DNA of 64,000 bases from Rhodospirillales bacterium (GCA_028291345.1 JAQGIF010000126.1:1-64000); one strand, 5' to 3'; shown: positions 50,584 to 60,897, numbered from the stretch's first letter. Program-made: numbers and translations. The notes: generated by a model not told the origin, from the letters alone.

Positions 50584-51725
50584 CCGACGGCGGCGCCAGT
50601 GATCGCACGATCACGCTGCTGCATGTCTTTTCAACCTTTGCCGTTGGCGGTCCGCAGACCCGGTTCGCGACCATTGCCGACAGGCTGGGACCGAAATACC
50701 GCCATCTGATCGTGTCCATGAGTGGCCGGACAGAGGCTACGGAATTATTACCGGCGCAGATCGATTACAGCTTGGTGCCGATCCACAACACGCCGCGCAA
50801 TCCCCTCGCAAACGCCTGGCGTTTCGCCAAGCAACTACGCCAGATCAGGCCCGATCAGCTTGTCACCTATAATTGGGGGGCGCTGGAATGGGCCCTGGGT
50901 AACAGGTTCGGTCCCTGCCTGCCGCATATCCATATCGAGGACGGCTTCGGGCCCGACGAGATAGTGACACGGTTCAAGCGGCGGATTTGGCTGCGCCGCG
51001 TCGGCCTGGCGCGGGCGAATCTGATTGTCGTACCGTCGCGTAATCTCGAGAGGATCGCGCTGGAGGAATGGAAATTCGATGCGTCGCGGGTGCGTTACCT
51101 ACCGAACGGGGTGGACACGCAGCGTTTCGGCGCATCGGTGCCCGAGGGCGACCGGGCCTTCGAGAAACGTCCTGGCGAACTGATCGTCGGCACCTGCGCC
51201 GCGCTGCGCCGCGAAAAAAACTTGGCCAGACTGATCCGCGCATTCGCCGCATGCCGACCGCAGAACGCCAGGCTGGTGATCTGCGGCGACGGGAGTGAGC
51301 GGGCGGCCCTGGAGGCGGCTGCGCGTGCCAACAATATTGTCGACCGGGTGATTTTCACCGGCTATCTCGCAAAGCCTGAACTGGCGCTTGCCGGCTTCGA
51401 CATTTTCGCCATGTCGTCGGATACCGAACAGATGCCTTATGGCCTGTTGGAGGCGATGTCGGCCGGCCTTCCTGTCGTATCGACCGACGTAGGCGACATC
51501 AAGGCGATCGTGTCCGACCTGAACCGGCCGTTTATCGTGAGCGCGGTCGATGAGGCGGCGCTCACCGGGGCGTTGCGCAACCTGATGAGAGACCCCGCCA
51601 TGCGTACGAAGCTTGCAGCCTCCAATTTGGTCAAGGCACGCGCCGAATTCTCGATCCAGGCAATGATCGCCGCCTATGATCGGTTGTTCGGCGATATGAG
51701 CCCGAGGCGCCGTTCCATCGCTTGA
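50580..51725 (+). CDS. Glycosyltransferase family 4 protein
   Basis: 381 residues from ATG 50580, inside the preceding stop. GT-B features are HVFSTFAVGGPQTRFATIAD near the N-terminus, VRYLPNGVDTQRFG, IVGTCAALRREKNLARLIRAF, and the E-x7-E motif EQMPYGLLE followed by AMSAGLPVVSTDVGD. It probably uses the sugar made by the fused oxidoreductase-epimerase. Its stop codon lies inside the -35 hexamer of the rpsL promoter. The protein differs clearly from the exopolysaccharide glycosyltransferase at 22.6 kb. Confidence 0.93.
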   Translation: MTDGGASDRTITLLHVFSTFAVGGPQTRFATIADRLGPKYRHLIVSMSGRTEATELLPAQIDYSLVPIHNTPRNPLANAWRFAKQLRQIRPDQLVTYNWGALEWALGNRFGPCLPHIHIEDGFGPDEIVTRFKRRIWLRRVGLARANLIVVPSRNLERIALEEWKFDASRVRYLPNGVDTQRFGASVPEGDRAFEKRPGELIVGTCAALRREKNLARLIRAFAACRPQNARLVICGDGSERAALEAAARANNIVDRVIFTGYLAKPELALAGFDIFAMSSDTEQMPYGLLEAMSAGLPVVSTDVGDIKAIVSDLNRPFIVSAVDEAALTGALRNLMRDPAMRTKLAASNLVKARAEFSIQAMIAAYDRLFGDMSPRRRSIA

Positions 51726-51750
51726 CGGGGGCGATCGCGAGGCATATAAG
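51722..51750 (+). promoter_or_regulatory. Promoter of the str (rpsL) operon
   Basis: TTGACG (51722-51727) and TATAAG (51745-51750) are exactly 17 bases apart, each one mismatch from the housekeeping consensus. The -35 contains the TGA stop of the upstream glycosyltransferase gene. Transcription should start near 51757, leaving a leader of about 220 bases before rpsL. Confidence 0.7.
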
Positions 51751-51781
51751 CTCCACCTCCGCGAGGGATTGGTGGTCGGCA

Positions 51782-51823
51782 CGTCTTAGGCCGAGACGCA
51801 GTCTTTCCGGAAAGCCTGTTTTT
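51782..51823 (+). promoter_or_regulatory. Hairpin pair with T-run in the rpsL leader
   Basis: CGTCT (51782-51786) pairs with AGACG (51794-51798). A palindrome CTTTCC-GGAAAG (51803-51814) follows and is trailed by CCTG and TTTTT (51819-51823). This looks like a weak attenuator or a leader processing site soon after the promoter. Confidence 0.35.
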
Positions 51824-51930
51824 CGATCATAGCCGCTACCGATGACGACGATGTCGGACGGCGTTTGGGTTTTAAACCCCCTGGGCGGCTTATGCACTGT
51901 CCCTGGCGGGTTTTCGCGTTTTTCAATTTG

Positions 51931-51960
51931 CCTTGGCCGGGCTGTTCCGGTGGGCCAAGG
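51931..51960 (+). promoter_or_regulatory. 8-bp inverted repeat just before rpsL
   Basis: CCTTGGCC (51931-51938) and GGCCAAGG (51953-51960) are perfectly complementary around a 14-base loop, ending 19 bases before the rpsL ATG. It could be a leader structure that binds a ribosomal protein or controls rpsL translation. Confidence 0.45.
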
Positions 51961-51979
51961 TTTCGGACGGGTAGAGCAG

Positions 51980-52351
51980 ATGCCGACGATCAATCAGTTG
52001 ATCCGCAAGCCGCGCCAGCCGCTGCGGGTGCGCAACAAGGTTCCCGCGCTTGAGGCATGTCCTCAGAAGCGCGGCGTATGCACGCGTGTCTATACGACGA
52101 CGCCGAAAAAGCCGAACTCGGCGCTCCGCAAGGTCGCCCGCGTGCGGCTGACCAACGGGTTCGAAGTCACCAGCTATATTCCCGGTGAAGGCCACAACCT
52201 TCAGGAGCACTCCGTGGTGATGATCCGCGGCGGTCGCGTGAAGGATCTTCCCGGTGTCCGTTATCACATCATCCGCGGATCGCTCGATACGCAGGGCGTC
52301 AAGGACCGTAAACAATCGCGCTCGAAGTACGGCGCGAAGCGGCCGAAATAA
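51980..52351 (+). CDS. rpsL: 30S ribosomal protein S12
   Basis: 123 residues, the normal length. The streptomycin-sensitive loop sequence [11 protein letters not shown] and the second loop [17 protein letters not shown] are canonical, so no resistance substitution is visible at these sites. S12 sits at the decoding centre. The frame stays open upstream of 51980, but the true start is [12 protein letters not shown]. First gene of the str operon; 18 bases to rpsG. Confidence 0.98.
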   Translation: MPTINQLIRKPRQPLRVRNKVPALEACPQKRGVCTRVYTTTPKKPNSALRKVARVRLTNGFEVTSYIPGEGHNLQEHSVVMIRGGRVKDLPGVRYHIIRGSLDTQGVKDRKQSRSKYGAKRPK

Positions 52352-52369
52352 GGCGAGGAGTAGTAAGCA

Positions 52370-52840
52370 ATGTCGCGTCGTCGCCAAGCCGAGAAGCGTG
52401 AAATTCTGCCGGACGCCAAGTTCGCGGACATCACTCTGGCCAAATTCATGAACGTCATGATGGTCGATGGGAAAAAGTCCGTCGCCGAAGGCGCGGTCTA
52501 TGATGCCCTCGACCGGATCGCCCAGCGGACCCGTGCGGAGCCGCTGCGCATTTTCCATGATGCGCTCAACAACGTTCGCCCTTATGTCGAAGTGCGGTCG
52601 CGCCGCGTCGGTGGCGCCACCTACCAGGTGCCCGTCGAAGTGCGCCCCGAGCGCAGCCAGGCTTTGGCCATCCGCTGGCTGATCACCGCATCGCGCGCCC
52701 GGTCCGAGCGCACGATGATGGAGCGTCTGTCGAATGAGCTGATGGACGCGGCGCAGCAGCGCGGCACCGCCGTTAAGAAGCGCGAAGACACCCATCGTAT
52801 GGCGGAGGCGAACAAGGCCTTCTCCCACTACCGCTGGTAA
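52370..52840 (+). CDS. rpsG: 30S ribosomal protein S7
   Basis: 156 residues, canonical ([15 protein letters not shown] at the start, NKAFSHYRW at the end). S7 starts assembly of the 30S head by binding the 3' domain of 16S rRNA, and in E. coli it represses the str mRNA. A strong GGCGAGGAG ribosome site precedes it. The 18-base gap to fusA lacks a clear Shine-Dalgarno, so fusA may depend on coupling. Confidence 0.98.
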   Translation: MSRRRQAEKREILPDAKFADITLAKFMNVMMVDGKKSVAEGAVYDALDRIAQRTRAEPLRIFHDALNNVRPYVEVRSRRVGGATYQVPVEVRPERSQALAIRWLITASRARSERTMMERLSNELMDAAQQRGTAVKKREDTHRMAEANKAFSHYRW

Positions 52841-52858
52841 TCTGGGCTTTATATTCCC

Positions 52859-54901
52859 ATGTCCCGCAACCATCCTCTCGAGCGTTACCGCAATATCGGC
52901 ATCATGGCCCACATTGATGCCGGTAAGACGACGACAACCGAGCGAATCCTTTATTATACTGGGAAGTCCTCCCGGATCGGCGAGGTGCATGAAGGCACCG
53001 CGACGATGGATTGGATGGAGCAGGAGCAGGAACGCGGCATCACGATCACATCTGCCGCGACGACCTGTTACTGGAACGACCACCGCATCAACATCATCGA
53101 CACGCCTGGCCATGTCGATTTCACCATCGAAGTTGAGCGTTCATTGCGCGTCCTCGATGGTGCGATCACCGTGTTCGACGCGGTTGCCGGCGTCGAGCCG
53201 CAATCCGAAACCGTGTGGCGCCAGGCCGACAAATACGGCGTGTCGCGGATCTGCTTCATCAACAAAATGGATCGGGTCGGCGCGAATTTCTACCGGACAG
53301 TGGACATGATCGCCGAGCGCCTCGGGGCCACGCCCCTGGTGCTGCAGCTGCCGATCGGTTCCGAGTCCGGTTTCGCCGGCGTCATCGATTTGCTTAAGAA
53401 CAAAGCCATCGTCTGGAAAGACGAGACGCTGGGCGCCGAATTCTACGAGACCGATATCCCGGCCAATCTGGTCCAACACGCAGCTGAATATCGCGCGGCG
53501 CTGATCGAATTGGCTGTCGACCAGGACGATGCGGCTCTCGAGTCCTATGTCGGCGGCGTCGAGCCCTCGATCGAGGCGCTGAAGGCTTGTATTCGTCGCG
53601 GCACGATCGCCGGGACGTTCGTGCCGGTGACCTGCGGCGCCGCTTTCAAGAATAAGGGCATTCAGCCGCTGCTAGATGCGGTCGTTGATTATCTGCCGTC
53701 GCCGCTCGATGCGAGCGAACTGGCGGTTCAGCCTGACGATGACGCGGCGTTCGCCGGTCTGGCGTTCAAGGTGATGAACGACCCGGTGGTCGGCACGTTG
53801 ACTTTCGTGCGGATTTACGCGGGCAAGCTCGAAGCCGGCACGACTGTGCTGAATTCGGTGCGGCGTCGGTCCGAGACGGTCGACCGGATGCTTGAGATGC
53901 ATGCCAATGCGCGCGAAGAGATCGCGGTGGCCTATGCCGGCGACATCGTTGCGCTGCCCGGCCTTACTGTGACCAGCACCGGCGATACGCTGTGCGATCC
54001 GGTCGCGCCGGTCGTGCTTCAGAGCATCGCCTTCCCGGAACCGGTGATCGAGGTCGCGGTCGAAGCCAAGACGGCCGCGGACCAGGAAAAGATGAGCGCG
54101 GCCTTGGCGCGTCTCGCGCAGGAAGATCCGACCTTCAAGGTGGCCCTCGATCCCGAAAGCGGCCAGACCGTCATCCGCGGTATGGGCGAATTGCACCTTG
54201 AGATCATCGTCGATCGCATGAAGCGCGAGTTCAAGGTGAACGCCAATGTCGGCACGCCGCAGGTCGCCTATCGCGAGACGATCACTCGCCGCGCCGAGAT
54301 CGATTACACTCACGACAAGCTGCTTGGCGGCAGCGAGCATTTCGCCCGCATAAAGCTGGATTTCGCGCCCGGCGATGTCGGTTCGGGTTTCGCCTTCGAA
54401 TCGAAGATCGCGAAGGACGCGATACCGGTCGAATTCGTGTCGAGCGTGCGCAACGGATTGAATTCGGCTAAGGAATCGGGCGTTCTCGCTGGTTTTCCGG
54501 TTGTCGATTTCAGTGTCGCCCTGGTTGATGGGGCCTGTCGCGATGCGGCGTCTTCGGCGTTGGATTTCGAGGTCGCGGCCCGCGTCGCTTTCAAGGAAGG
54601 GATGCGCAAGGCCGCTCCTGTCCTGCTAGAGCCGGTTATGCGGGTCGAGATTTTGACACCTGAAGATTACATGGGCGATATTATTGGCGATCTAAGCTCG
54701 CGTCGCGGACAGATATCGGGTATGGATCAGCGTGGTCCCGCTCGTTCGATCGATGCGATGGCGCCGCTCGCCAACATGTTCGGCTATGTCAACACGCTTC
54801 GCTCCATGAGCAAGGGGCGTGCACAATATAGTATGCAATTCGATCACTACGACCCGGTGCCTCAGGCGATTGCCGACGAGGTTCGGGCAAAGCTCGCTTG
54901 A
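52859..54901 (+). CDS. fusA: Elongation factor G, with unusual domain IV loops
   Basis: 680 residues, somewhat short for EF-G. The GTPase motifs are canonical: [13 protein letters not shown], the switch region [17 protein letters not shown] and NKMD. Domain III has GMGELHLEI. Domain IV is odd: the first tip loop, normally built around SGGxGQ, reads LLGGSEHF (residues 488-495), and the second, normally YHDVDSS, reads CRDAASS (560-566), so the histidine that reaches the decoding centre is Arg561. Domain V ends normally ([18 protein letters not shown]). The gene holds the usual fusA place between rpsG and tuf. It may be a true but divergent EF-G, or a paralogue in the canonical position. A weak ribosome site precedes it. 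Confidence 0.95.
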   Translation: MSRNHPLERYRNIGIMAHIDAGKTTTTERILYYTGKSSRIGEVHEGTATMDWMEQEQERGITITSAATTCYWNDHRINIIDTPGHVDFTIEVERSLRVLDGAITVFDAVAGVEPQSETVWRQADKYGVSRICFINKMDRVGANFYRTVDMIAERLGATPLVLQLPIGSESGFAGVIDLLKNKAIVWKDETLGAEFYETDIPANLVQHAAEYRAALIELAVDQDDAALESYVGGVEPSIEALKACIRRGTIAGTFVPVTCGAAFKNKGIQPLLDAVVDYLPSPLDASELAVQPDDDAAFAGLAFKVMNDPVVGTLTFVRIYAGKLEAGTTVLNSVRRRSETVDRMLEMHANAREEIAVAYAGDIVALPGLTVTSTGDTLCDPVAPVVLQSIAFPEPVIEVAVEAKTAADQEKMSAALARLAQEDPTFKVALDPESGQTVIRGMGELHLEIIVDRMKREFKVNANVGTPQVAYRETITRRAEIDYTHDKLLGGSEHFARIKLDFAPGDVGSGFAFESKIAKDAIPVEFVSSVRNGLNSAKESGVLAGFPVVDFSVALVDGACRDAASSALDFEVAARVAFKEGMRKAAPVLLEPVMRVEILTPEDYMGDIIGDLSSRRGQISGMDQRGPARSIDAMAPLANMFGYVNTLRSMSKGRAQYSMQFDHYDPVPQAIADEVRAKLA

Positions 54902-54909
54902 ATAGTTTC

Positions 54910-54938
54910 GTTAGTCTCTAACTGCCCACGACTGGGCA
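54910..54938 (+). promoter_or_regulatory. Tandem hairpins between fusA and tuf
   Basis: In the 54-base gap, GTTAG-TCT-CTAAC (54910-54922) is immediately followed by TGCCCA-CGAC-TGGGCA (54923-54938); both stems are perfect. No T-run follows. They may protect or process the mRNA so that tuf can be expressed above fusA. Confidence 0.5.
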
Positions 54939-54955
54939 AATTGGCGGAGTAGAAA

Positions 54956-56143
54956 ATGGCCAAATCTAAGTTTGAGCGGAATAAGCCGCACTGCAATATC
55001 GGCACCATCGGTCACGTCGATCATGGCAAGACTTCGCTGACAGCGGCGATCACCAAGGTCCTGGCCAAGTCGGGCGGCGCTACCTACACCGCGTACGATC
55101 AGATCGACAAGGCGCCGGAAGAAAAGGCGCGTGGCATCACGATCGCGACGGCGCACGTCGAGTATGAGACGAAGAATCGCCATTATGCTCACGTCGATTG
55201 CCCCGGTCACGCTGACTACGTGAAGAACATGATCACCGGCGCCGCGCAGATGGACGGCGCGATTCTGGTTGTGTCTGCCGCCGACGGCCCGATGCCCCAG
55301 ACCCGCGAGCACATCCTGCTCGCCCGTCAGGTCGGCGTGCCGGCGATCGTCGTTTTCATGAACAAGATGGACATGGCCGATCCGGAACTGGCCGAGCTGG
55401 TCGAGATGGAAATCCGCGAGCTTCTGTCGAAGTATGATTTCCCCGGCGACGACATTCCGATCGTGAAGGGCTCGGCCCTGGTCGCGCTCGAGGATGGTGA
55501 CCCGATCCTCGGCGAAAACGCGATCCTGGAGCTGATGGAAGCTGTCGATATCAGCATCCCGCAGCCGGAGCGCCCGATCGACCGTCCGTTCCTGATGCCG
55601 ATCGAAGACGTGTTCTCGATCTCCGGCCGAGGCACCGTCGTCACGGGCCGCGTTGAGCGCGGGATCGTCAAGGTTGGCGAGGAAATCGAGATCGTCGGTC
55701 TGAAGAACACCGTCAAGACGGTGGTCACCGGCGTCGAAATGTTCCGCAAACTGCTCGATCAGGGCCAGGCGGGCGACAATGTCGGCTGCCTGCTGCGCGG
55801 CACCAAGCGTGAAGATGTCGAGCGCGGCCAGGTTCTGGCCAAGCCGGGTTCGATCACTCCGCACACCAAGTTCACGGCGGAAGCCTATATTCTGACGAAG
55901 GAAGAGGGTGGCCGTCACACGCCGTTCTTCACCAACTATCGTCCGCAGTTCTACTTCCGCACGACCGACGTCACCGGAATGGTCGAGCTGCCGGAAGGCA
56001 CCGAGATGGTCATGCCGGGCGACAACGTGTCGATCGTCGTGAAGCTGATTGCGCCGATCGCGATGGACGAAGGCCTGCGCTTCGCGATTCGTGAAGGCGG
56101 CCGGACCGTCGGTTCGGGCGTCGTCGCCAAAGTTCTCGAATAG
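54956..56143 (+). CDS. tuf: Elongation factor Tu
   Basis: 395 residues, canonical: [40 protein letters not shown], and the domain III ending [14 protein letters not shown]. It delivers aminoacyl-tRNA to the ribosome. It has a GGAG site 7 bases upstream and is separated from fusA by two hairpins. It joins the str genes to the S10 genes, 43 bases before rpsJ, as usual in alphaproteobacteria. Confidence 0.98.
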   Translation: MAKSKFERNKPHCNIGTIGHVDHGKTSLTAAITKVLAKSGGATYTAYDQIDKAPEEKARGITIATAHVEYETKNRHYAHVDCPGHADYVKNMITGAAQMDGAILVVSAADGPMPQTREHILLARQVGVPAIVVFMNKMDMADPELAELVEMEIRELLSKYDFPGDDIPIVKGSALVALEDGDPILGENAILELMEAVDISIPQPERPIDRPFLMPIEDVFSISGRGTVVTGRVERGIVKVGEEIEIVGLKNTVKTVVTGVEMFRKLLDQGQAGDNVGCLLRGTKREDVERGQVLAKPGSITPHTKFTAEAYILTKEEGGRHTPFFTNYRPQFYFRTTDVTGMVELPEGTEMVMPGDNVSIVVKLIAPIAMDEGLRFAIREGGRTVGSGVVAKVLE

Positions 56144-56186
56144 TCATCGCGGGACTTTCTCTAAGCCACCGCAAGGACAAGGAAAA

Positions 56187-56495
56187 ATGGATACTCAAAG
56201 CATCCGCATACGCCTGAAGGCGTTCGACCATCGCGTGCTCGACCAGTCGACCAGCGAGATCGTCTCCACCGCGAAGCGCACAGGCGCCCGCGTTCGTGGC
56301 CCGATCCCGCTGCCGACGCGGATCGAGAAATTCACGGTGCTGAGAGGTCCCCATATCGACAAGAAAAGCCGCGAACAGTTTGAGATCCGCACCCATAAGC
56401 GGCTCCTCGACATCGTGGACCCGACGCCCCAGACGGTGGACGCGCTGATGAAGCTCGACCTCGCCGCGGGCGTCGATGTCGAGATCAAGCTGTAA
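56187..56495 (+). CDS. rpsJ: 30S ribosomal protein S10
   Basis: 102 residues ([20 protein letters not shown]), canonical, with AAGGA-type ribosome sites (AAGGACAAGGA) upstream. S10 is part of the 30S head and also serves as NusE in transcription antitermination. The frame is open further upstream within tuf, but ATG 56187 gives the standard protein. First gene of the S10 group. Confidence 0.98.
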   Translation: MDTQSIRIRLKAFDHRVLDQSTSEIVSTAKRTGARVRGPIPLPTRIEKFTVLRGPHIDKKSREQFEIRTHKRLLDIVDPTPQTVDALMKLDLAAGVDVEIKL

Positions 56496-56505
56496 GAGTC
56501 GCAAA

Positions 56506-57282
56506 ATGACCACTGTTCAACCAACACGCACCGGGCTCGTCGCTCTGAAGATGGGCATGACGCGCCTCTTCAACGACGCCGGCGATCAGGTGCCCGTTAC
56601 CGTCCTTAAAGTGGACGAATGCCGGGTCATCTCGCACCTCACGGTCGAAACCAACGGCTATACTGCTCTCCAGCTCGGATTTGGTACCGCCAAGGTTAAG
56701 AACGTGTCCAAGGCGGTGCGCGGGCATTTCGCCAAGGCGAAGGTCGAGCCCTCGAAAAAGGTCGTGGAATTCCGTGTCCCTCCGGAGGCTTTGGTCGAAG
56801 TCGGGGCCGAAATCACGGCAGACCATTTCGTCGCCGGGCAGCAGGTCGACGTGACGGGCGTGACGGTCGGCAAGGGCTTCGCCGGCGGCATGAAGCGCTG
56901 GAACTTCGGCGGCCTTCGGGCAACCCACGGCGTGTCGGTCTCGCATCGCAGTCTCGGTTCGACCGGTAACCGCCAGGATCCGGGCCGAACCTTCCCGGGC
57001 AAGAAGATGGCTGGTCATCTGGGCGATGAGCAGGTCACGACGCTCAATCTGCAGGTCGTTTCGGTCGATGCCGAAAAAGGTCTGATCATGGTCAAAGGCT
57101 GCGTCCCCGGCTCCGACGGCAAATGGGTGCTGATCCGCGATGCGATTAAGCGGCCGCGTTCCAAGGATTTGCCGTTCCCGGCAGCTGTGCGCGCCATCGC
57201 GTCCGAGGCTCCCACTGTTGAAGCGGCGCCTGCTGATACGGCAATCGCGGAAACGCCCGCCGCCACTGAGAGCGAGGGCTGA
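56506..57282 (+). CDS. rplC: 50S ribosomal protein L3, with Ala/Glu-rich tail
   Basis: 258 residues, longer than the E. coli protein (209). The core is canonical, including [18 protein letters not shown] and the [20 protein letters not shown] loop near the peptidyl-transferase centre, with the Gln that is methylated in other bacteria. After about residue 230 an acidic Ala/Glu/Thr-rich tail is added (ending TESEG). L3 helps start 50S assembly. It starts at ATG 56506, 10 bases after rpsJ, and is followed by rplD after 3 bases. Confidence 0.97.
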   Translation: MTTVQPTRTGLVALKMGMTRLFNDAGDQVPVTVLKVDECRVISHLTVETNGYTALQLGFGTAKVKNVSKAVRGHFAKAKVEPSKKVVEFRVPPEALVEVGAEITADHFVAGQQVDVTGVTVGKGFAGGMKRWNFGGLRATHGVSVSHRSLGSTGNRQDPGRTFPGKKMAGHLGDEQVTTLNLQVVSVDAEKGLIMVKGCVPGSDGKWVLIRDAIKRPRSKDLPFPAAVRAIASEAPTVEAAPADTAIAETPAATESEG

Positions 57283-57285
57283 GTT

Positions 57286-57906
57286 ATGAAGGTTCCTGTC
57301 AAGAATTTGGCCAACGAAGCGGTCGGCGAGATCGAACTCGACGATACGGTTTTCGGGCTTGCGGTGCGCGAGGATCTGATCCATCGCGCCGTGAACTGGC
57401 AGCTGGCCAAGCGGCGCAGCGGCAATCACAAGACCAAAGGCATCAGCGAGATCAGCGGCACGACCAAAAAGCCCTATAATCAAAAGGGCACCGGTCGTGC
57501 ACGTCAGGGCTCGCTGCGGAGCCCGCAGTTCCGCGGCGGCGCCCGGATTTTCGGGCCGGTCGTCCGCAGCCACGAACATGATTTGACCAAGAAGGTCCGT
57601 AAGCTGGCGCTGAAGACGGCGCTGTCGGCCAAGGCCGCCGCGGGTCAGCTGGTCATCCTCGACACGATCGAAACGGCTTCGCACAAGACCAAGGCGATGG
57701 CCGCCACGTTCAAAACGATGGGTTTCGAGTCGCTGTTGGTCATCGATGGCGCGACGGTGAATGAGAATTTCGCCCGTGCCGCGCGGAACATCCCGCTGGT
57801 CGATGTTCTGCCCAGCCAAGGCGCGAACGTTTACGACATCATCCGCCGTAACATCTTGGTCCTGACCAAGAGCGCGGTCAGCGACCTGGAGGCGCGGCTT
57901 AAATGA
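57286..57906 (+). CDS. rplD: 50S ribosomal protein L4
   Basis: 206 residues. The tunnel loop region shows [31 protein letters not shown]-type sequence (basic, Gly-rich, about residues 60-95), and the C-terminal domain has NLLV-like [15 protein letters not shown]. In E. coli L4 also represses the S10 operon; whether that holds here cannot be seen. Its stop overlaps the rplW start by ATGA. Confidence 0.97.
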   Translation: MKVPVKNLANEAVGEIELDDTVFGLAVREDLIHRAVNWQLAKRRSGNHKTKGISEISGTTKKPYNQKGTGRARQGSLRSPQFRGGARIFGPVVRSHEHDLTKKVRKLALKTALSAKAAAGQLVILDTIETASHKTKAMAATFKTMGFESLLVIDGATVNENFARAARNIPLVDVLPSQGANVYDIIRRNILVLTKSAVSDLEARLK

Positions 57907-58253
57907 GCGCAGTAAAAAAACGCCGCTTCGGCTTCGGCCGGGCGGCAGCCCCCGAGGCGGGAATCGATCCCCGCCATTACGACATCATCACCGCGCCCAT
58001 CATCACCGAGAAGGCGACGATGGGGTCGGAATACGGCCAGGTGACGTTCCGCGTTCCTCTCACGGCGACTAAGCCTGAGATCAAGGCGGCGGTCGAGGCC
58101 CTGTTCAAGGTGGAAGTGAAGGCGGTCAATACGTTGATCGCCAAGGGTAAGACCAAGCGCTTCAAGGGCCTGCCGGGTCGCCGGTCGGACGTGAAGAAGG
58201 CAGTTGTGACGCTGGCCGCCGGCCAGTCGATCGACGTGACCACGGGCGTTTAA
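57903..58253 (+). CDS. rplW: 50S ribosomal protein L23, N-terminally extended
   Basis: 116 residues, about 20 more than usual at the N-terminus: a basic leader ([17 protein letters not shown]) before the standard start [15 protein letters not shown]. The rest is canonical ([36 protein letters not shown]). L23 lies at the tunnel exit and docks trigger factor and SRP. It overlaps rplD by ATGA, which fixes the start and makes the leader genuine. Confidence 0.97.
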   Translation: MSAVKKRRFGFGRAAAPEAGIDPRHYDIITAPIITEKATMGSEYGQVTFRVPLTATKPEIKAAVEALFKVEVKAVNTLIAKGKTKRFKGLPGRRSDVKKAVVTLAAGQSIDVTTGV

Positions 58254-58255
58254 CG

Positions 58256-59083
58256 ATGGCACTTAAACATTACCGTCCCATGACTCCGGGCACGCGCCAG
58301 CTGGTGCTGGTCGACCGCTCGGAACTGTACAAGGGCAAGCCGGTCAAGGCGCTGACTGAAGGTCTGAACAAGACCGGCGGGCGCAATAACTTCGGCAACA
58401 TCACCTCATGGCAACGCGGCGGCGGTCACAAGCGCCGCTATCGCCTGGTCGACTTCAAGCGTCGCAAGTTCGACGTGCCGGCGAAGGTCGAGCGGTTGGA
58501 ATATGATCCGAACCGCACGGCGTTCATCATGCTGATCACCTATGCCGATGGCGAGCAGTCCTATGTTTTGGCGCCGCAGCGCATTGCGGTCGGCGACACG
58601 GTCGTGTCGTCCGAACGCGCCGACATCAAGCCGGGCAACGCGATGCCGCTGAAGAACATGCCGATCGGCACGATCGTGCATAATGTCGAGATGAAGGTCG
58701 GCCATGGCGGTCAACTCGCCCGCTCGGCGGGGACCTATGTACAGCTCGTCGGCCGTGATGCGGGCTACGCCCAGCTGAAACTGTCGTCCGGCGAACTGCG
58801 CATCGTACGCGGCGAGTGCATGGCGACGATCGGCGCGGTGTCGAACCCCGATAAGTCCAACGAGTCGATGGGCAAGGCGGGCCGCAATCGCTGGAAGGGC
58901 ATCCGTCCGCACGTTCGCGGCGTCGTGATGAACCCGGTCGATCACCCGCATGGCGGCGGTGAAGGCCGCACCTCGGGCGGCCGTCATCCAGTCACCCCGT
59001 GGGGCAAGGGCACCAAGGGTAACAAGACACGCAACAACAAGACGTCGGACCGGCTGATTATCCGCCGCCGTAACAAGAAATAG
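58256..59083 (+). CDS. rplB: 50S ribosomal protein L2
   Basis: 275 residues, canonical ([40 protein letters not shown] with the histidine needed near the peptidyl-transferase centre). It binds 23S rRNA domain IV and helps subunit joining. It starts 2 bases after the rplW stop. Confidence 0.98.
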   Translation: MALKHYRPMTPGTRQLVLVDRSELYKGKPVKALTEGLNKTGGRNNFGNITSWQRGGGHKRRYRLVDFKRRKFDVPAKVERLEYDPNRTAFIMLITYADGEQSYVLAPQRIAVGDTVVSSERADIKPGNAMPLKNMPIGTIVHNVEMKVGHGGQLARSAGTYVQLVGRDAGYAQLKLSSGELRIVRGECMATIGAVSNPDKSNESMGKAGRNRWKGIRPHVRGVVMNPVDHPHGGGEGRTSGGRHPVTPWGKGTKGNKTRNNKTSDRLIIRRRNKK

Positions 59084-59092
59084 GCCGCAGCT

Positions 59093-59371
59093 ATGGCACG
59101 TTCAGTTTGGAAGGGTCCCTTCCTTGACGGCTACCTTCTCAAGAAGGCAGACAAGTCGCGCAGCTCGGGTCGCAACGAGATCCTCAAGATCTGGTCGCGT
59201 CGCTCGACCATACTTCCCCAATTCGTTGGGCTGACTTTCGGCGTTTATAACGGCCAGAAGTTCATCCCGGTTTTGGTCACCGACAACATGATCGGCCACA
59301 AGTTCGGCGAGTTCTCGCCGACGCGGACCTTCTATGGTCATGCGTCGGACAAGAAGTCGAAGCGCTCGTAA
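59093..59371 (+). CDS. rpsS: 30S ribosomal protein S19
   Basis: 92 residues, canonical ([38 protein letters not shown]). It forms a complex with S13 on the 30S head near the A-site tRNA. It lies 9 bases after rplB and 16 bases before rplV. Confidence 0.98.
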   Translation: MARSVWKGPFLDGYLLKKADKSRSSGRNEILKIWSRRSTILPQFVGLTFGVYNGQKFIPVLVTDNMIGHKFGEFSPTRTFYGHASDKKSKRS

Positions 59372-59387
59372 GCGGCTGGAGGGAACG

Positions 59388-59783
59388 ATGAGCCAAACAG
59401 CCAATCCGCGCCGACTTCCTGAGACCCAGGCACTCGCCCGGAACAAGATGATCCGCACGAGCGCGCAGAAACTCAACGTCGTCGCGGCGATGATCCGCGG
59501 CAAGACCGCCAGCGCGGCCTTGGCCAGCCTGGTGTTCTGTGAGCGCCGGGTCGCCCACGAAGTGAAGAAGGTTTTGCAGGCGGCGATCGCCAATGCCGAA
59601 AACAACCATCAGCTGGATGTCGACCGCCTGGTCGTGTCCGAGGCCAGCGTCGGCCGCGCTCTGGTGATGAAGCGGTTCCACACACGCGGACGCGGCAAGT
59701 CCGCCCGTGTCGAGAAGCCGTTCAGCAACCTGACCGTGATCGTCGCCGAGCGCGCTGAAGTCGTGACAGAGGGGAAAGCCTAA
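59388..59783 (+). CDS. rplV: 50S ribosomal protein L22
   Basis: 131 residues from ATG 59388, with GGAGGGAA just upstream. The core is canonical ([20 protein letters not shown]; the tunnel beta-hairpin around [20 protein letters not shown]). An extra N-terminal stretch of about 18 residues precedes it. Its hairpin lines the exit tunnel where macrolides bind; no deletion is seen there. Confidence 0.98.
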   Translation: MSQTANPRRLPETQALARNKMIRTSAQKLNVVAAMIRGKTASAALASLVFCERRVAHEVKKVLQAAIANAENNHQLDVDRLVVSEASVGRALVMKRFHTRGRGKSARVEKPFSNLTVIVAERAEVVTEGKA

Positions 59784-59786
59784 GCC

Positions 59787-60464
59787 ATGGGCCAGAAGAT
59801 CAATCCGATCGGTTTCCGCGTCGGCATCAACCGCACGTGGGACAGCCGCTGGTACGCCGATCGCGACTACGCCAAGCTGCTGCATCAGGATCTGAAGCTG
59901 CGCGATTATCTGATGACCCGCCTGTCGCAGGCTGGCGTCGGTCGTATCGTTATCGAACGCGCCGCCAAGAAGACCCGCGTCACCATTCACAGCGCGCGTC
60001 CGGGCGTCGTCATCGGCAAAAAGGGCGCCGATATCGAGAAATTGCGGCTCGAGCTTGCGAACCGGACCGGTTCAGACGTGTCGCTGAACATTCTCGAAAT
60101 CCGCAAGCCGGAAATCGATGCCAAGTTGGTCGCCGAGAACATCGCCAGCCAGCTGGAACGCCGCGTGGCCTTCCGCCGCGCGATGAAGCGCGCGGTTCAG
60201 TCGGCTATGCGTCTGGGTGCCCAGGGCATTCGTATCAACTGCTCCGGCCGTTTGGGCGGCGCGGAAATCGCGCGGCTCGAATGGTATCGCGAAGGCCGCG
60301 TACCGTTGCACACGCTGCGCGCGGATATCGATTACGGCACAGCGACCGCGAAGACCACTTACGGTACGTGCGGCGTGAAGGTTTGGGTGTTCAAGGGCGA
60401 AGTTCTGGCCCACGACCCGATGGCGCAGGACAAGCGCGCCGCCGAACAGCAACCGGCGCGTTAA
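59787..60464 (+). CDS. rpsC: 30S ribosomal protein S3
   Basis: 225 residues. The N-terminal part ([20 protein letters not shown]), the KH domain with [14 protein letters not shown] and the C-terminal domain ([20 protein letters not shown]) are canonical. S3 lines the mRNA entry site and has helicase-assisting arginines. It starts 3 bases after rplV. Confidence 0.98.
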   Translation: MGQKINPIGFRVGINRTWDSRWYADRDYAKLLHQDLKLRDYLMTRLSQAGVGRIVIERAAKKTRVTIHSARPGVVIGKKGADIEKLRLELANRTGSDVSLNILEIRKPEIDAKLVAENIASQLERRVAFRRAMKRAVQSAMRLGAQGIRINCSGRLGGAEIARLEWYREGRVPLHTLRADIDYGTATAKTTYGTCGVKVWVFKGEVLAHDPMAQDKRAAEQQPAR

Positions 60465-60476
60465 GGAAATAAGGCA

Positions 60477-60896
60477 ATGCTCAGTCCTAAACGTACAAAA
60501 TACCGTAAGGCCCATAAGGGCCGTATTCACGGTGTCGCCCAGTCCGGTACGACGCTGAATTTCGGCTCGTTCGGCCTCAAGGCGATGCAGCCCGAGCGTA
60601 TCACCGCCCGGCAGATCGAAGCGGCTCGCCGCGCCATCACACGCCATATGAAGCGGCAGGGGCGGTTGTGGATCCGGGTGTTTCCGGACGTGCCGGTGTC
60701 GACGAAGCCTGCAGAAGTTCGCATGGGTTCCGGTAAGGGCGCGCCCGAATATTGGGTGGCGCGGATTCATCCCGGCCGCATCCTGTTCGAACTCGACGGC
60801 GTGCCGTCGGACATCGCGCATCGTGCATTCGAACTGGCGCAAGCCAAGCTGCCGATCAAGACGCGGATTGTCGCGCGGATAGAGGAGGCCGTTTGA
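60477..60896 (+). CDS. rplP: 50S ribosomal protein L16
   Basis: 139 residues, canonical ([40 protein letters not shown]). It sits near the A site of the 50S subunit. It starts 12 bases after rpsC, with TAAGGA-like sequence upstream; rpmC follows after one base. Confidence 0.98.
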   Translation: MLSPKRTKYRKAHKGRIHGVAQSGTTLNFGSFGLKAMQPERITARQIEAARRAITRHMKRQGRLWIRVFPDVPVSTKPAEVRMGSGKGAPEYWVARIHPGRILFELDGVPSDIAHRAFELAQAKLPIKTRIVARIEEAV

Positions 60897-60897
60897 G

